In this document: positions 28,797 through 37,605 of the stretch, piece by piece
Position numbering within the stretch: the stretch's first letter is position 1
Layout of the letters: each line of letters begins with the position of its first letter
Translations under genes and position numbers: made by a program
Notes under the pieces: generated by a model
Database searches by the model: none
Seen by the model: only the letters and a program-made list of their open reading frames with translations
What the model was told of the DNA's origin: nothing
Origin: Paraburkholderia sp. BCC1886
GTDB lineage: Bacteria > Pseudomonadota > Gammaproteobacteria > Burkholderiales > Burkholderiaceae
DNA length: 64,000 nt
Reading direction: 5' to 3'
Assembly: GCF_900996245.1 (NCBI RefSeq)
Contig: NZ_CAAJGK010000041.1
Coordinates: 1-64,000, forward strand

Positions 28797-30098
28797 ATGA
28801 ACGCCAAGACCTCTCTCCTTCCTCTGGACATTCCGACACTCAGGGCGGCCGTCGAAAGCCATCGCGACGAATCGGTCGATCTGCTGCTGAAGCTGGTTTC
28901 GTTCCCGTCGCTCGTCGGTCGCGAACAACCGGCGCAAGCGTTCGTGCGCGACACCTTCGAATCGCTCGGACTCCAACTCGACGAATTCGAGGTCGATCAA
29001 AACACACTGGAAACGCACCCCGCGTGGTCGCCCGGTTCGATGGATTACGCGGGCCGTCCGAACGTCGTCGGCATTCACCGGCCGCGTTTTGGCGAAAGCG
29101 GCCGCTCGCTGATCCTGAACGGTCATATCGATGTCGTGCCGGTCGGCGACGAACGGCTGTGGACTCGGCCGCCCTTCGAGCCCTACGTCAGCAACGGTCA
29201 GGTGTTCGGACGCGGCAGCGCGGACATGAAGGCGGGCATCACCGCGTTCATCATGGCGTGGAAAATCCTGCGTGAACTCGGTCTCGAACCGGCAGCGCCG
29301 GTGTATCTGCAATCGGTGATCGAAGAAGAGTGCACGGGCAACGGGGCGCTGTCCTGTCTGGTGCGCGGTTATACCGCCGACGCCGCCATCATCCCCGAGC
29401 CGACCTCGTTGCGCGTGATGGATGCGCAGATGGGCGTGATCTGGCTCGAACTCGAAGTAAGCGGCAAGCCCGCGCACGCGGCTTTCTCCGAGAAAGGCGG
29501 CAGCGCGATTTCGATGTCGTTCGACCTGTTCGCGGCGCTCAAAGAACTGGAGGGACGGCAGAACGCGCCGCAATGCCGTCATGCGCGTTACGCCGATCAC
29601 TTCAATCCGGTCAAATTCAATCTCGGCACGATCGAGGGCGGCGAGTGGACGTCGTCCGTCGCCACCAACTGCCGCTCGACGATTCGCGTGGGCACCTATC
29701 CCGGCACGACCGTCGAACAGGCGATTGCCGCGATTCGCGAGGCGCTGGATCACGCGCTCGAACACCACGCCAATCGCGAGATTTTCAGCTACACGCTGAG
29801 CGAGGTGGGATTTCGCGCCGAAGGCTTTGCGCTCGACCACGACATTCCGCTGATTGCCGAATTGCGGCGTTGCCATCACGAGGTCCTGCACGGCGAGGCC
29901 GGCATGATGGCCTTTACCGGGACGACCGATGCGAAGTTCTTCAACCTGTACGGCGAGACACCGGCGGTGTGCTACGGACCGGGCGGAGAGAACACGCATG
30001 GCATCGACGAATCCGTCGCGATCGACGAACTGCTGGATTCGATTACGGTCATCGCGTGGTTCATCGTCAACTGGTGCAAGTGCAATCCGATCAAATAA
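28797..30098 (+). CDS. M20 family ArgE/DapE-type amidohydrolase (module A)
   Basis: This 433-residue zinc-dependent hydrolase of the acetylornithine deacetylase/succinyl-diaminopimelate desuccinylase family shows LILNGHIDVVPVGD (metal-binding His-x-Asp), GRGSADMKAG (bridging Asp), VIEEECTGNG (catalytic Glu and metal Glu) and AFTGTTDAKFF. It should cleave an N-acyl amino acid or related amide in the cytosol. Coupling to an MFS importer suggests a catabolic role rather than arginine or lysine synthesis. A paralogue with the same layout is at 41342-42673. The gene is followed by a stray porin 3' end (30120-30182). Confidence 0.88.
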   Translation: MNAKTSLLPLDIPTLRAAVESHRDESVDLLLKLVSFPSLVGREQPAQAFVRDTFESLGLQLDEFEVDQNTLETHPAWSPGSMDYAGRPNVVGIHRPRFGESGRSLILNGHIDVVPVGDERLWTRPPFEPYVSNGQVFGRGSADMKAGITAFIMAWKILRELGLEPAAPVYLQSVIEEECTGNGALSCLVRGYTADAAIIPEPTSLRVMDAQMGVIWLELEVSGKPAHAAFSEKGGSAISMSFDLFAALKELEGRQNAPQCRHARYADHFNPVKFNLGTIEGGEWTSSVATNCRSTIRVGTYPGTTVEQAIAAIREALDHALEHHANREIFSYTLSEVGFRAEGFALDHDIPLIAELRRCHHEVLHGEAGMMAFTGTTDAKFFNLYGETPAVCYGPGGENTHGIDESVAIDELLDSITVIAWFIVNWCKCNPIK

Positions 30099-30119
30099 GA
30101 ACTTGACCACACGCTATAG

Positions 30120-30182
30120 GGCCACCCAGCCGGGCGTGAGTCAGCTCGGCGCCTCCATCGGTATCAACAAACGCTTCTGAGC
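30120..30182 (+). repeat. 63-bp inverted repeat, left copy: orphan porin 3' end
   Basis: This copy is identical over 63 bases to the complement of 32777-32839, the last 19 codons, stop and two bases of the porin gene. In frame it reads ATQPGVSQLGASIGINKRF followed by a stop, but no porin body precedes it, so it is a remnant or a rearrangement footprint. Together the copies flank a 2,594-base segment holding the hydrolase, PaiB-like and aldolase genes. Outside the 63 bases the similarity falls away at once. Confidence 0.92.
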
Positions 30183-30192
30183 TCTTCGAGTA

Positions 30193-30220
30193 GCGTGACG
30201 CGCATTTTGCCGCGTCACGC
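30193..30220. terminator. hairpin after the orphan porin tail
   Basis: 10-base perfect arms (GCGTGACGCG / CGCGTCACGC) enclose an 8-base loop. It lies 12 bases after the orphan porin stop and 27 bases downstream of the minus-strand aldolase stop, so it may terminate the aldolase transcript or be the original porin terminator. No clear U-tract follows. Confidence 0.5.
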
Positions 30221-30246
30221 ATGAAGCTAATCCACCTTGTTTTGCA

Positions 30247-30999
30247 TCAAGCCGCGCAGAGACGCTGTGCCGCGGTGAACACGCGCTCGCAGTAGTCCAT
30301 TGCATGCGGCCCTTCGAATTGCTTCGCGGTGTATTCGCAGGTTTCGGGGCTGGGAAACGTCAGCTTCGCGCCGCCCGACATCGCCTTGATCTGCGACTGG
30401 CATGCACGTTCGAGATAATGAATATTCACGAACGCCTCGGCAATCGTGCGGCCTCCGGCGAGCAGCCCGTGATTGCGCAGAATCATCGCATTGTGCTGGC
30501 CGAGATCGGCGATCAGGCGAGCGCGTTCGTCGAGATCGAGCGCCACCCCTTCATAGTTGTGGTACGCGATACGCCGGTAAAAACGCAGCGCGTGTTGCGT
30601 GATCGGCAGCAAACCGTCGGCCTGACACGCAACGCCGATTCCGTCTGCCGTGTGCGTGTGGACCACGCAGGCGAGATCATGGCGTGCCGAATGAACCGCC
30701 GAGTGAATCGTAAAACCGGCTGCATTCACGTACTGGCTATCGGGGTCGCCGTCTTCCATGGGATTGCCGTCCAGATCGATCTTCACCAGATCGTCCGGTG
30801 TCATTTCATGGAACATCACGCCGTAGCGGTTGATGAGGAAATGTTCCGTCTCCGGCACGCGTGCGCTGATGTGCGTGTCGATGATATCCGTCATGCGGAA
30901 ATGCGCGACCAGCCGGTAAAGCGAGGCTAGTTCGATGCGGGTTTTCTGTTCGGCGGCGCTGCGCACGGGCGGGGTTTGAGTGATAGCTTGACTATTCAT
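30247..30999 (-). CDS. class II aldolase/adducin family protein
   Basis: This 250-residue zinc-type aldolase-fold protein has the metal ligands in VVHTHTADG and LRNHGLLAGGR, followed by YLERACQSQ. Relatives act on phosphorylated sugars, hydroxy-keto acids or decarboxylate related acids, so the reaction cannot be fixed. It is the last gene of a minus-strand series porin-hydrolase-PaiB-aldolase and lies 13 bases after the PaiB-like gene. A second family member is at 46794-47576. Confidence 0.88.
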   Translation of the reverse strand: MNSQAITQTPPVRSAAEQKTRIELASLYRLVAHFRMTDIIDTHISARVPETEHFLINRYGVMFHEMTPDDLVKIDLDGNPMEDGDPDSQYVNAAGFTIHSAVHSARHDLACVVHTHTADGIGVACQADGLLPITQHALRFYRRIAYHNYEGVALDLDERARLIADLGQHNAMILRNHGLLAGGRTIAEAFVNIHYLERACQSQIKAMSGGAKLTFPSPETCEYTAKQFEGPHAMDYCERVFTAAQRLCAA

Positions 31000-31012
31000 G
31001 GTGTCGTGAAGA

Positions 31013-31651
31013 TCAGGAGGTGGAAGGGCCTTCTTCGCGCGCGCGCATCAGCGCAGCCAAAGCCTGAGTATCGCAGCGGCCTTGCGTTTCAAGGGCGGCA
31101 ATCACGCCGTGGCGGTCGGCAGCCGAGCGGTCCTGGTTGAGTTTGAATTTGCCTTCGATCCGTGTCAATTCGATTTCGACACCGGCAATCGCTTTCAGGC
31201 GCGGCAGGATCGTGTCTTCGGGCATACCGGGAAAGCTCCACGCGCCGCCCAGCGGCGTGTCGTAGTGAGCCACCGTACGCGTGAGAATGTCGCGCACGGC
31301 TTCGGGTTCTTCAATCAGACGCAGGCGGCCGCTCGCGTGGATCGCGGCATAGTTCCAGGTCGGGAACGTATGCTGGTCTTCGTACCAGCTCGGCGAGACG
31401 AACGCATGCGGGCCGGAGAAGACCACGCGCACATCCTTGGCTTCGCGTAGCTGCTCGAAGTGTGGATTGGCGCGCGCGAGATGCGTGGTGAGCGTGCCGT
31501 GCTCGCCGCGCGTCGTATCCAGCAGAAACGGCAAATGGGTAATGCCGACTGCGCCGCGAGTCGAACTCACCAGCATGGCGAAACTCCACTCGCGCATATG
31601 CGCGTGAAGGGTCGCGAGCTGGTCTTCGGCGTAAGCCGGTTTGATATACAT
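31013..31651 (-). CDS. PaiB-like FMN-binding protein
   Basis: This 212-residue protein begins MYIKPAYAEDQLATLHAHMREWSFAMLVSS and has FSGPHAFVSPSWYED and the FPTWNYAAIHASGRLRLIEE core of the PaiB/FMN-binding negative regulator family. FMN binding in a split barrel is expected. Members were named as transcriptional regulators but many are likely flavin enzymes. AGGAG near the ATG at 31651 selects this start over an upstream one at 31747. It lies between the hydrolase and aldolase genes on the same strand. Confidence 0.82.
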   Translation of the reverse strand: MYIKPAYAEDQLATLHAHMREWSFAMLVSSTRGAVGITHLPFLLDTTRGEHGTLTTHLARANPHFEQLREAKDVRVVFSGPHAFVSPSWYEDQHTFPTWNYAAIHASGRLRLIEEPEAVRDILTRTVAHYDTPLGGAWSFPGMPEDTILPRLKAIAGVEIELTRIEGKFKLNQDRSAADRHGVIAALETQGRCDTQALAALMRAREEGPSTS

Positions 31652-31710
31652 CCTGGTCTCCTGACATGAAAGCGCGGCGGCGATGCATGCGCCGCCGCGT
31701 GATTTGAGGC

Positions 31711-32706
31711 TCAGCGCGCGTCGCGCGAGGCAATCTCCGCGATCCACTCGACGGTTTCGTCGAACGCGCGGCTGGCGACGTCGGCAATGGACACCGCTTC
31801 GAGAAAGCTATGGACCGTGCCCGGATAGATGCGCGCGGTTACGTCGACGCCTGCCTGCTTGAGCCTGGCTTCGAAGTCCAGGTTGTCGTCGTACAGAGGA
31901 TCGCATTCGGTGACGACCATCAACACGGGCGGCAAACCGCCGACATCGGCATTGAGCAGGTTGTAACGCGGGTCCGAATAATCTTCCACGCTTGTGAGGT
32001 AGAGGCCGCGGAACCACAGCATCATGTGCACGGACAGACCGTAATCGCCCGCGCCATAACGGATCACCGAATTGCGGTTCATGTTCGCCCCGTAGCCGCC
32101 GTAATTCAGTATCAGCCCGTCGACGATCGGCTCGTTCGCGGCGCGCAGCGCCACGCCAATGCCAGCGCTCAGATTCGCGCCGGCGGAGTCGCCGCCGAGG
32201 AACACTTTGCCCGCTTCGTAGCCGAGCGTCTGCGAGTTCGCGACGATCCAGCGCACGACTTCGAGACATTGCAACGACTGGCCGGGAAAGCGCAGTTCCG
32301 GCGCCCGCACGTATTCGACACCCACTACGACCATGCCGGCACGGTGCGCGTATTCGCGCATCAGGCGGTCGTGCGTATCGTTGCTGAACAGCACATAACC
32401 GCCGCCGTGCAGATAGATGAAGACACCGCCCTGTTTCAGCGTGTGCGGCGTGTAGACGCGCAGGCGCGCCGGCCCTTGCGCGGTCGTTATATCGTGTTCG
32501 ACGGTCGACGCCATCGCGGGACCGCCTTTTGCCCAGGGCGCGCGAACCTGTTCGGCGATGGCGCGACCCTCTTCGAGAGAGACGGTGTCGCGGCGAGGAA
32601 AGCGCGACGCATCGCTCGCCATGCGTTTCGCAAACTCGGCGATCTGCGGATCGAGCGGCGCGGGAATGCCGGTCGGCGGATAGATGGCTGGGTCCAGATT
32701 GCTCAT
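31711..32706 (-). CDS. alpha/beta hydrolase, hormone-sensitive-lipase type esterase
   Basis: This 331-residue cytosolic esterase or lactonase has IYLHGGGYVLFSND (oxyanion HGGG), GDSAGANLSAG (nucleophile Ser), VTECDPLYDDN (Asp) and PGTVHSF (His), a complete catalytic triad. No signal peptide is seen. GGAG 7 bases before the ATG gives the start. It follows the porin gene by 72 bases on the same strand and precedes the PaiB-like gene, so it may help process an ester or lactone brought in by the porin and MFS transporter. Confidence 0.88.
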   Translation of the reverse strand: MSNLDPAIYPPTGIPAPLDPQIAEFAKRMASDASRFPRRDTVSLEEGRAIAEQVRAPWAKGGPAMASTVEHDITTAQGPARLRVYTPHTLKQGGVFIYLHGGGYVLFSNDTHDRLMREYAHRAGMVVVGVEYVRAPELRFPGQSLQCLEVVRWIVANSQTLGYEAGKVFLGGDSAGANLSAGIGVALRAANEPIVDGLILNYGGYGANMNRNSVIRYGAGDYGLSVHMMLWFRGLYLTSVEDYSDPRYNLLNADVGGLPPVLMVVTECDPLYDDNLDFEARLKQAGVDVTARIYPGTVHSFLEAVSIADVASRAFDETVEWIAEIASRDAR

Positions 32707-32776
32707 GAAGACTCCGTTCTGTTCGGGATGCAGGGAAAGGCGCGTCGTGTCGCGGCCATCCTGCGCCGCGACTGAC

Positions 32777-32839
32777 GCTCAGAAGCGTTTGTTGATACCG
32801 ATGGAGGCGCCGAGCTGACTCACGCCCGGCTGGGTGGCC
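32777..32839 (-). repeat. 63-bp inverted repeat, right copy (inside porin 3' end)
   Basis: This is the right partner of 30120-30182 in inverted orientation and forms the native end of the porin gene. Because both copies encode the same porin tail, inversion of the segment between them would keep this porin intact. Confidence 0.92.
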
Positions 32840-33822
32840 GCATAGTTGTAGATGCCGATGGTGCCCACGTCCTGGTTCGACATGTAGCCGACGTTGGCGT
32901 AGAGGTACGTGGTCTTCGACAGGAAGTAGCGTGCGCTCGTCGTCAGCAGCGCCGAGTGCTGGCCCTTGCCCTGATAGTCGTAGCGGCCCGCAGTCAGGTC
33001 GAACGTGAGCGCGGGCGAAGTCCAGTACCCGGCCGTCGCCCAGTACACCGTGCCGCGCGGCGTCAGTTGCAGATCGCCGAGCACGCGCGTCGCGCCGACC
33101 GAGACGATGAATTTCGTGGGCACCGAATAGCGCGCCGACACCGTATAGCGCTCGTCGGACCGTCCCGAGTTGTCGACCGCGGTGGCAATCGTGCCGCGCG
33201 TGTTTTCATACGTGAAACCGGTGGTGAAGTAGCCGAGGTTGTATTCGAGCGCAGCGCTCATATACCGGCCGGCGACGTTGCTGCCCGGCTCCTGCTGGCC
33301 GAAGCCGTACATCGCCTCACCGGAGAATCCCGCGAAGGTGGGCGACAGGTACTTGATCGAGTTGTTCACGCGCAGCGTGGTGAGCGGCACGGATTGCAGC
33401 GAGAGCAGCGAATAGCTGGCGAGCGAGGTCGGGTCGTACGCGAGCAGACGGTCGAACTGCACGCCGTACTGACGACCGGCGCTGAGCGTGCCATACGGGC
33501 TCGACCAGCCGACCAGCGCGGTCCGGTTGAAGATCACGCCGGAAGAAATCATCGCGCCGCTGGTCGGATCGAAACCGTTTTCCAGCTGGAACAGAATCTT
33601 GTTACCGCCGCCGATATCTTCGAGGCCGCGAAAGCCGAATCGCGAAGGCCAGAAACCGGCGTTGATCAACGCAAGCTGCGAGCCCTGCGTCGTACCGCTC
33701 GCGCGATTCAGATACTGCGCGCCGACGTCCAGCATGCCGTACAGCGTGACACTGCTCTGCGCGCTGGCGAGCGCAGGGAGCAACGCAAGTGAAAGCGCTG
33801 CGATTGTTGTTTTATAACGCAT
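32779..33822 (-). CDS. outer-membrane porin (Gram-negative general porin type)
   Basis: This 347-residue precursor has a Sec signal (MRYKTTIAALSLALLPALASA) followed by QSSVTLYGMLDVG, the usual start of Burkholderiales 16-strand porins. Mature strands include FGFRGLEDIGGGNKILFQLENGF, and the chain ends with a terminal Phe as needed for assembly. GGAG 7 bases before the ATG at 33822 is preferred to the in-frame ATG at 33828. It probably admits the module A substrate. Its last codons lie within the 63-bp repeat also found at 30120-30182. Confidence 0.93.
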   Translation of the reverse strand: MRYKTTIAALSLALLPALASAQSSVTLYGMLDVGAQYLNRASGTTQGSQLALINAGFWPSRFGFRGLEDIGGGNKILFQLENGFDPTSGAMISSGVIFNRTALVGWSSPYGTLSAGRQYGVQFDRLLAYDPTSLASYSLLSLQSVPLTTLRVNNSIKYLSPTFAGFSGEAMYGFGQQEPGSNVAGRYMSAALEYNLGYFTTGFTYENTRGTIATAVDNSGRSDERYTVSARYSVPTKFIVSVGATRVLGDLQLTPRGTVYWATAGYWTSPALTFDLTAGRYDYQGKGQHSALLTTSARYFLSKTTYLYANVGYMSNQDVGTIGIYNYAATQPGVSQLGASIGINKRF

Positions 33823-33880
33823 TACCATTCTCCGAGCCTTTGTTTAGATTGTGATGAGGATGACTACATACGTAATCCAT

Positions 33881-33902
33881 CACTCCTCGCGGGCGAAGAG
33901 TG
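33881..33902. terminator. probable terminator hairpin after the dpp operon
   Basis: 10-base arms with one mismatch (CACTCCTCGC / GCGAAGAGTG) enclose two bases, between the last dpp gene (ends 33976 on the minus strand) and the porin promoter. There is no clear U-tract, so the call is tentative. Confidence 0.35.
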
Positions 33903-33975
33903 ACGGTGGGGAAGCAACGATCGGGGTGCTGAAGGACAGACGGTGCAGCGGTATTCCGGAAACCTGCGGACTGCT

Positions 33976-35688
33976 TTAACCCACGGTGCGCGGCAACTCG
34001 TAATCGGTGCCCGTGTGCGGCGCCACCAGCCAGTCGCGGCCCGGCATCGCATCGAGCAGACTGCGCGTGTAAGCGTGCGATGGCGCGCTGAAAATCTGCA
34101 CGGCACTCGACTGCTCGACCACCTTGCCGCGTTGCAACACGACGACCCGATCCGAGATCTGCGCCGCGACGCGCAGGTCGTGCGTAATGAACAGCATCGT
34201 CAGGCCGAGTTCGCGCTTGAGTTCGTCGAGCAGGGCCAGGACTTGCGCCTGCACGGAAACGTCGAGCGCGGAAACCGCTTCGTCGGCAATCAGCAGGCTG
34301 GGCTTCACGGCGAGCGCACGGGCAATCGCAATGCGTTGCCGCTGCCCACCGGAGAATTCGTGCGGATAGCGGGCGAGGGCGGTCGCGCCGATTCCCACGC
34401 GTTCGAGCAGTTCCGTGGCGAGCGTCACCGCCTGTTTGCGCGGCGTGCCGGCCAGAATCGGTCCCCGCACGATCGCTTCGCCGATGGTTTGCCGCGGATT
34501 GAGCGACGCGAACGGGTCCTGAAACACGATCTGCGCGCGCCGGCGGTAAGACTGCAAATCCCGGCGCGAGAGTGTGAGCAGATCTTGCCCGTCGAGCCGG
34601 ATCGATCCGGAATCGGGCTCGATCAGTCGCATGATCATACGGCCCAGCGTCGTCTTGCCCGAACCCGACTCGCCGACTACCGAGACGGTCTCGCCCTGAT
34701 ACACGTCGAAAGCGATATCGTCGGCGGCCGGCACGACGCGCGGCTTGCCGAAGAAGCCGTTACGCGACACGAAGGTCTTGCGCAACGCGCGGACTTCGAG
34801 CATCGGTGCGCGCCCGGTCGTGGCACGGTCCAATGCGGCGGCGCCGCGTGTCGGCACGTCGCGTCCCGGCACGGCGTCGACCAGGCGCTGCGTGTAAGCA
34901 TCTCGCGGCGCGCGCAACACCTGGTCGCGTTCGCCGGCTTCGACCAGCCTGCCGTGACGCATCACGATCACGCGGTTGGCGATATCCGCGACCACGCCGA
35001 AATCGTGCGTGATGAACAGCACGCCCATCTGCCGTTCGAGTTGCAGTTCGCGGATCAGATCGAGAATCTGCCTCTGCGTGGTCACGTCGAGCGCCGTCGT
35101 CGGCTCGTCGGCAATCAGCAACTGCGGCCGGTTGACGAGCGCGATGGCGATCATTACGCGCTGCCGCTGTCCGCCGGAAAGCTGGAACGGAAAACTGCGC
35201 ATGATGTGGTCGGGCGCGGGCAGGCCGACCGACGCGATCATCGCGAGGCAGCGCTCCTGAATCTCGCGGCGTCCGCTTTTGCCGTCATCGTGCAGCACGA
35301 TGGCTTCGGCCAGCTGCTGGCCGATGGTCTGCAGCGGATTGAGCGCGCTCATCGGGTCCTGGAAGATCATCGCGATCTTCGAGCCGCGCAATGCACGCAT
35401 GCGCTCGCCGTGCAGTTGCGCGAGTTCTTCGCCGCCGAGCTTGATGCTGCTTCCTGCGGCGATCGTCACGCCGCGCGGCAGCAGGCCGAGCACCGCATGC
35501 GCGGTCATCGACTTGCCCGAACCGGACTCGCCGACGAGGCAGACGATCTCGCCGCCGCGCACGTCGAACGACAGCGCCTCGACGGCATGGGCACGGTCCG
35601 CCTTGGCAGGCAGGGCGATGGACAGATTGCGGATGGCAAGCAAGGGAGCGACCTCGGCAGCGGGGTTGGTTGAGACGAGCTTGATCAT
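33976..35688 (-). CDS. DppD-DppF fusion, ABC ATPase of peptide/nickel-type importer
   Basis: This 570-residue protein holds two complete nucleotide-binding domains, replacing separate DppD and DppF. The first (about 15-270) has [23 protein letters not shown] and [11 protein letters not shown]; the second (about 300-555) has [23 protein letters not shown] and [11 protein letters not shown]. Both carry the C-terminal oligopeptide-transporter extension with the DVPTRG-like region. The ATG at 35688 overlaps the permease stop by 4 bases, although the frame is open far upstream. It powers the importer encoded at 35685-39195. Confidence 0.92.
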   Translation of the reverse strand: MIKLVSTNPAAEVAPLLAIRNLSIALPAKADRAHAVEALSFDVRGGEIVCLVGESGSGKSMTAHAVLGLLPRGVTIAAGSSIKLGGEELAQLHGERMRALRGSKIAMIFQDPMSALNPLQTIGQQLAEAIVLHDDGKSGRREIQERCLAMIASVGLPAPDHIMRSFPFQLSGGQRQRVMIAIALVNRPQLLIADEPTTALDVTTQRQILDLIRELQLERQMGVLFITHDFGVVADIANRVIVMRHGRLVEAGERDQVLRAPRDAYTQRLVDAVPGRDVPTRGAAALDRATTGRAPMLEVRALRKTFVSRNGFFGKPRVVPAADDIAFDVYQGETVSVVGESGSGKTTLGRMIMRLIEPDSGSIRLDGQDLLTLSRRDLQSYRRRAQIVFQDPFASLNPRQTIGEAIVRGPILAGTPRKQAVTLATELLERVGIGATALARYPHEFSGGQRQRIAIARALAVKPSLLIADEAVSALDVSVQAQVLALLDELKRELGLTMLFITHDLRVAAQISDRVVVLQRGKVVEQSSAVQIFSAPSHAYTRSLLDAMPGRDWLVAPHTGTDYELPRTVG

Positions 35689-36515
35689 CGGCGTGAGATC
35701 CTCGGGTTGAGCACGTCGTTGAGTCCTTCGCCGACCAGGTTGATGGCGATGACGGTGAGCAGGATCGCGAGACCCGGGAACACGCTCATCCACCACGCAA
35801 CGCGGATCATCGTGCGGGCCGCGCCGATCATGAAACCCCAGCTCATCAGGTTCGGGTCGCCGAGGCCCATGAAACTCAGCGCGCTTTCGATCAGGATGGC
35901 GTTGGCGATGCTGAGTGACGCCGTGACGATGATCGGCGACAGTGCATTCGGCAGGATGTGCAGCATGACGATGCGCCACGCCGGTTCGCCCTGGCAACGT
36001 GCGGCCGTCACGAAATCGCGCTCGCGCAGCGACAGGAACTCGGCGCGCACGAGCCGGGCGAGTTGCGGCCAGCTCACGAGCGCGATGGCGATGGTCAGCG
36101 TCTTGATGGACGGCGTCAGGATCGCGACCAGCAGCAGCGCGAACAGAAAGCCGGGAATCACCTGGAACATCGACGTGAAGCGCATCAACCATGCGTCGGC
36201 GCGGCCGCCCAGATAACCGGAGATCGAGCCGATCGCGAGGCCGAGCACGAGCGCCGCGGCGGTGGAAGCGCAACCGATCAGCAGCGACACGCTCGCGCCG
36301 TGAGCGATACCGGAGGCGATATCGCGGCCGAGACTATCCGTGCCGAGCAGCGCGCCCGCGCTGTGCGGCGGCAGGAACGGATCGCCGGCGGAATCCCACG
36401 GGCTGCCGGGAAACAGCACGGGCGCGAGCGCGGCCAGCACGACGATGGCGAGCAACAGGATCAGCCCGATCATGCCGCTGGGATGGCGCGCGTAAGAGCG
36501 AAGAAAGTTTCGCAT
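35685..36515 (-). CDS. DppC-type ABC permease
   Basis: This 276-residue inner-membrane permease has an N-terminal anchor helix (GMIGLILLLAIVVLAALAPVL) with a short periplasmic loop containing LLGTDSLGRDIASGIAHGA. Further helices and the EAA loop (VTAARCQGEPAWRIVMLHILPN) that contacts the ATPase follow. It pairs with the DppB-type subunit. The next gene overlaps its stop by 4 bases, and the upstream gene ends 52 bases before its start. Confidence 0.92.
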   Translation of the reverse strand: MRNFLRSYARHPSGMIGLILLLAIVVLAALAPVLFPGSPWDSAGDPFLPPHSAGALLGTDSLGRDIASGIAHGASVSLLIGCASTAAALVLGLAIGSISGYLGGRADAWLMRFTSMFQVIPGFLFALLLVAILTPSIKTLTIAIALVSWPQLARLVRAEFLSLRERDFVTAARCQGEPAWRIVMLHILPNALSPIIVTASLSIANAILIESALSFMGLGDPNLMSWGFMIGAARTMIRVAWWMSVFPGLAILLTVIAINLVGEGLNDVLNPRISRR

Positions 36516-36567
36516 GAGAAATCCTGAGTGATGAGGCAGAAGCGAAGCAGAGGCAAGACAAAAGCAA

Positions 36568-37602
36568 TCAGTTCGAACCGATACGCGGATCGACCACGCG
36601 GTAAAGCAGATCGGTCAGCCAGTTGAACACCACGACAATGGCCGACAGCACCAGAAACACGCCCTGCAGCACCTGATAGTCGCGTTGCAGCACCGCGTCG
36701 TAGGTCAGCCGCCCGATGCCCGGCCACGCAAACACCGTTTCGATCACCACGGAGCCGCCGATCAGCGTGCCCGCCTGCAGACCGGCCATCGTGACGACCG
36801 GCAGCAGCGCGTTACGCAACATGTGACGCCACAGAATGCGTCGCGGCGAGGCGCCTTTTGCGCGCGCCGTCTTCACGAAGTCCTGATGCGAGACCTCGAT
36901 GATCGACGCGCGCATCAGTCGCGTATAAATGGCGAGATAGAGCATGCCCAGCGTGACGGCGGGCAGCACCAGATGCTTGCCGAGATCGACCATCGCCGCC
37001 CACGTGCTCAGGTTCTCGCCGATGCTGCGATAGCCGAACGCGGGCAGCCATTCGAAATGCACCGAGAACAGCAGCACCAGCATCAGACCGAGCCAGAACA
37101 CCGGCGTCGCATAGATGAGCAGAGACAGAATCGTGATGGCCGAGTCGGCCCAACTCCCTGCACGAATCCCTGCGAGACAGCCGAGCAGCACGCCGCCCAC
37201 CAGCGAGAGCACGAATGCGCAGCCCGCCAGCAGCAGCGTGGCCGGCAAACGCTCGGCGATCAGCGACAGCACCGGACGCTGCTGACGGTACGAATAGCCG
37301 AGGTCCAGTTGCGCGACCTTGCCCATGTAAGTGGCCAGTTGCAGCGGCAGCGGTTTGTCCAGACCGTATTCGGTCCGGATGCGGGCCACGAACTGTTCGT
37401 CCACAGCGCCCGACTGGCCCGCGATCACGAGAGCGGGGTCGCCTGGCGCGGCGCGTACCAGCAGGAAGTTGAAGACGGCGATCATCAGAATGATGCCGAT
37501 CATCTTCGCGAGTTGCGCGACTGCGCTTGCGCCCAAACGCACGGCCATGCGCGTGAAGTGGGCAGGCGAGCGGGTACCGGCATGCATGACGGGAGTGCTC
37601 AT
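36568..37602 (-). CDS. DppB-type ABC permease
   Basis: This 344-residue permease has the signature AAPGDPALVIAGQSG after the first helix and the EAA loop FVKTARAKGASPRRILWRHMLRN, ending LLYRVVDPRIGSN. It forms the membrane channel with the DppC-type subunit. Its N-terminus carries about 25 extra residues compared with typical DppB. It lies 3 bases after the binding-protein gene, so the operon order is dppA-dppB-dppC-dppDF. Confidence 0.92.
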   Translation of the reverse strand: MSTPVMHAGTRSPAHFTRMAVRLGASAVAQLAKMIGIILMIAVFNFLLVRAAPGDPALVIAGQSGAVDEQFVARIRTEYGLDKPLPLQLATYMGKVAQLDLGYSYRQQRPVLSLIAERLPATLLLAGCAFVLSLVGGVLLGCLAGIRAGSWADSAITILSLLIYATPVFWLGLMLVLLFSVHFEWLPAFGYRSIGENLSTWAAMVDLGKHLVLPAVTLGMLYLAIYTRLMRASIIEVSHQDFVKTARAKGASPRRILWRHMLRNALLPVVTMAGLQAGTLIGGSVVIETVFAWPGIGRLTYDAVLQRDYQVLQGVFLVLSAIVVVFNWLTDLLYRVVDPRIGSN

Positions 37603-37605
37603 CGA

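Noticed and set aside
27708..30110. 800-residue minus-strand open frame
   Set aside because: It is antisense to the MFS and ArgE genes, is Arg/His-rich, has no recognisable domain and arises from high-GC codon bias.
33943..35673. 576-residue plus-strand frame over the ABC ATPase gene
   Set aside because: It is the antisense of two nucleotide-binding domains, and its protein is repetitive and Arg-rich.
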